44,939 bases of DNA from Paracoccaceae bacterium. GTDB lineage: Bacteria > Pseudomonadota > Alphaproteobacteria > Rhodobacterales > Rhodobacteraceae. The stretch is from assembly GCA_018607905.1 (NCBI GenBank), contig JABBAP010000056.1, positions 1 through 44,939 of the forward strand. The letters are read 5' to 3'. Both the position numbers and the translations under genes were made by a program. Under the pieces are notes generated by a model, which was not told the DNA's origin, searched no databases, and saw nothing but the letters and a program-made list of their open reading frames with translations. Of the stretch, positions 43,268 to 44,939 are shown in pieces. Position 1 is the first letter of the stretch. Each line of letters begins with the position of its first letter.

Positions 43268-43545
43268 TTTTTCGCATATCCCTGCTAAGTTAGCCGCAAT
43301 CTAGAGATCGCGTCACAATGCTGCAAGTCGTGTATCAACTGGGGGTGACATTACCCTACGACTCGGCTAAATGAAGCTCAAATCAAAGCGAATTGTTTTG
43401 AACAAGATGCGGAATTCCGACGCAAACATACGCCACTGAGCGAGGTGGCAAGCTTGCAAAGCATCGGGATACGCTGACAAAGCAAGACGCTTATTTTTGG
43501 GTGAAGTGCGTGATGTCTCAAACTGCGAATAAATCTAAGGAGAAT

Positions 43546-43971
43546 ATGGTGAAAGCCGAAGTTATTCTTGATGCCGATTATCGTCCGGCCGATGACGAAC
43601 CGTTTATGAATGAACGTCAGACAGAATATTTCCGTCGTAAGTTAAACGACTGGAGAACTGATTTAATGTCTGACAGCAAAGACACCATCGAAGGCATGCA
43701 AGAAGGTGCGCGGGCAATCCCCGACGTGGCTGATCGTGCCTCCGAAGAAACAGACCGGTCGCTTGAATTGCGCACACGGGATCGTGCCCGCAAACTGGTC
43801 GCCAAAATCGAAAGCGCATTGCGCCGCATCGACGATGGATCTTACGGCTATTGCGATTCAACGGGCGAACCTATTTCCCTGAAACGGTTGGATGCACGCC
43901 CAATCGCGACCTTGTCCCTAGAGGCACAAGAACGCCACGAGCGCAAAGAGCGTGTGCACCGTACAGATTAA
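43546..43971 (+). CDS. dksA: DksA-type RNA polymerase-binding transcription factor
   Basis: 141-residue secondary-channel regulator of RNA polymerase, acting with ppGpp in the stringent response. The coiled coil carries the tip IPDVADRASEETDRSLELRT, with the D-R-A of functional DksA. The C-terminal zinc-finger region reads YGYCDSTGEPISLKRLDARP and ATLSLEAQERHER, so only one of the four classical cysteines remains. ATG 43546 follows TAAGGAG; a GTG at 43549 or an ATG at 43513 are alternatives. A strong terminator follows. Single-cysteine DksA proteins are, to my knowledge, usual in Rhodobacterales. Confidence 0.92.
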   Translation: MVKAEVILDADYRPADDEPFMNERQTEYFRRKLNDWRTDLMSDSKDTIEGMQEGARAIPDVADRASEETDRSLELRTRDRARKLVAKIESALRRIDDGSYGYCDSTGEPISLKRLDARPIATLSLEAQERHERKERVHRTD

Positions 43972-44013
43972 GCTCTTTCTGCCTGCTTACTCAGTACGTG
44001 TTAAAAGATTCTA

Positions 44014-44042
44014 AAACCGACGCACCCTCGCGTCGGTTTTTT
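44014..44042 (+). terminator. Intrinsic terminator of dksA
   Basis: AACCGACGC (44016-44024) pairs perfectly with GCGTCGGTT (44031-44039) around a 6-base loop, followed by T residues to 44042. It lies about 45 bases after the dksA stop. Confidence 0.93.
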
Positions 44043-44150
44043 GCGTTTTGGCGCAGCGTTTCTATTTTTTGGGTGGCCAGCTCAGGCCCGAATTGACGCG
44101 AAAAGGGCAGGGGTGTTGCGTCAAAGGTTAACGCGCGTGCCCAACCAAAA

Positions 44151-44204
44151 GTGCCATACACGTGCCATACGCTTTGCATACCGTTTGCATACGCTTTGCG
44201 GACA
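44151..44204. repeat. 11-bp tandem repeat array
   Basis: About five consecutive 11-base units: GTGCCATACAC, GTGCCATACGC, TTTGCATACCG, TTTGCATACGC and a decayed TTTGCGGACAT. The shared core is CATAC. It lies between dksA and the convergent AlkD-like gene, about 50 bases downstream of the latter's stop. No gene is supported in the surrounding 44043-44256. Confidence 0.65.
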
Positions 44205-44256
44205 TTTTTCGCAGGCAGGAAAACGGCGTTTTTGAGCAAACCTTAACGGGGCGGCC

Positions 44257-44931
44257 TCACAGGGTGCGCGACGCATCTTTAAAGGCAAAAGGCTTCATAT
44301 TCTCACCATGTTCGTCCAGAAATTTCTGCACCCGCGCAGGGTCGTGGCGGGCCAGGCTGCGCAGCCACCAGCTGACAGATTTTTGAATAAACCATTCAGG
44401 ATCAGTAACATAGCCAGCGGCCCAGCCCAAAATACGATCCCGTTGCGCCAGCTCGTTTTCTTTGGGGTAATTCGATTTGGTCCAAGGCAGCGTCATCACC
44501 AATGCTGCACGGCGCACCCACATGTTTTCGTCGGTGGTCCACGCTTCAATCTGATCAAGCCGTTTATCGTTCAAAAACAACCGTCTAGCCCCAGCACCAC
44601 AGGCATGATCCGCCACCGCCCAAGCATCAAAAGTCGGCACCCAGCGGCAGATTTCATCCCAAACCGCGTCATCAGGATTGATCCGCGCTTGCGTCAGCAA
44701 TTTTGCCGCTGCAACCTTGGCTTCGTGGATGTCAGAATCCCATAAAAATGCAGCAATCTCAATGCGCTGCGGGATGTCTGTTTCCTTACGCCACGCCTTA
44801 TACAGCGTATCAATATCAGGGTTCGCAATGCCCAAATACCGTCGTTCAACCTTGTGATACGCCGCCATTTCACCGGCCTTCACAGGCTCGGCTAAGGCTT
44901 CCAACTGACTCAGTGCGTCTTGCGGCGTCAT
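44257..44931 (-). CDS. AlkD-like DNA alkylation repair protein
   Basis: 224-residue helical HEAT-like repeat protein of the DNA alkylation repair (AlkD/AlkC) family. The characteristic features are KVERRYLGIANPDIDTLYKA, the aspartate/tryptophan segment WVPTFDAWAVADHACG, WTTDENMWVRRAALVMTLPW and QKSVSWWLRSLARHDPARVQ. AlkD enzymes excise N3- and N7-alkylpurines without base flipping. The gene is complete, with its ATG eight bases inside the window end, so its promoter is not visible. Confidence 0.87.
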   Translation of the reverse strand: MTPQDALSQLEALAEPVKAGEMAAYHKVERRYLGIANPDIDTLYKAWRKETDIPQRIEIAAFLWDSDIHEAKVAAAKLLTQARINPDDAVWDEICRWVPTFDAWAVADHACGAGARRLFLNDKRLDQIEAWTTDENMWVRRAALVMTLPWTKSNYPKENELAQRDRILGWAAGYVTDPEWFIQKSVSWWLRSLARHDPARVQKFLDEHGENMKPFAFKDASRTL

Positions 44932-44939
44932 TCCACTGT

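Overview
The window looks like a chromosomal segment of an alphaproteobacterium, most likely a marine Rhodobacterales (Roseobacter-group) species. Supporting signs are the MreB-MreC-MreD-PBP2-RodA block, a single-cysteine DksA, a DUF2927 lipoprotein, a CoxE-like VWA/MoxR pair, a KpsT/KpsE capsule exporter and a split Mrp antiporter operon. Genes are dense, with many 4-base or 1-base overlaps. GC is moderate by eye, with more AT-rich patches around 13.3, 15.8, 35-36 and 37.2-39.2 kb.

Layout. 0-2.7 kb: tRNA-Gln(UUG), a BaiN/HI0933-type flavoprotein and a BON-MscS mechanosensitive channel. 2.8-7.4 kb (minus): kpsT-kpsE-kdsA-phosphomannomutase, a unit for making KDO and sugar phosphates and exporting capsule; no kpsM is present here. 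7.7-15.7 kb (plus): an Mrp/Mnh-type cation/proton antiporter operon in the order E-F-G-(MbhD/MbhE)-B-C-D1-D2-unknown-unknown-D3. It has three NuoL/M/N-like subunits and two uncharacterised genes. 15.7-22.5 kb: an unknown secreted protein, a DUF374 acyltransferase, a 50-residue lysine-rich protein, a PLP aminotransferase, an ArsR/permease pair with two operator-like palindromes, a UDG-superfamily protein with SseB, and ghrA. 22.5-28.1 kb (minus): mreB-mreC-mreD-mrdA-rodA, the cell-elongation machinery. 28.3-30.1 kb (minus): leuA, preceded by an apparent leucine leader peptide and two mutually exclusive hairpins. 30.2-34.7 kb: SDR, BLUF photoreceptor, M48 peptidase, cytochrome P450, GNAT and TPR proteins.

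34.7-39.3 kb is the accessory region. It holds unknown proteins of 288, 73 and 171 residues around an lldD-type flavin enzyme, and a 314-residue protein joining a zinc ribbon to a TIR/deoxyribosyltransferase-like domain, a candidate defence effector. The DNA between lldD and the VWA gene has the order A-X-B'A'-Y-B. A/A' are copies of the lldD 5' end, B/B' are copies of the VWA 3' end, and X and Y are single-gene cassettes. This marks a tandemly duplicated or twice-occupied integration hotspot.

39.3-44.9 kb: an operon of MoxR ATPase, GNAT, DUF2927 lipoprotein, a 56-residue membrane protein and a VWA protein (minus), then dksA (plus) and an AlkD-like repair protein (minus). All assignments come from reading motifs by eye; no database search or folding calculation was run.
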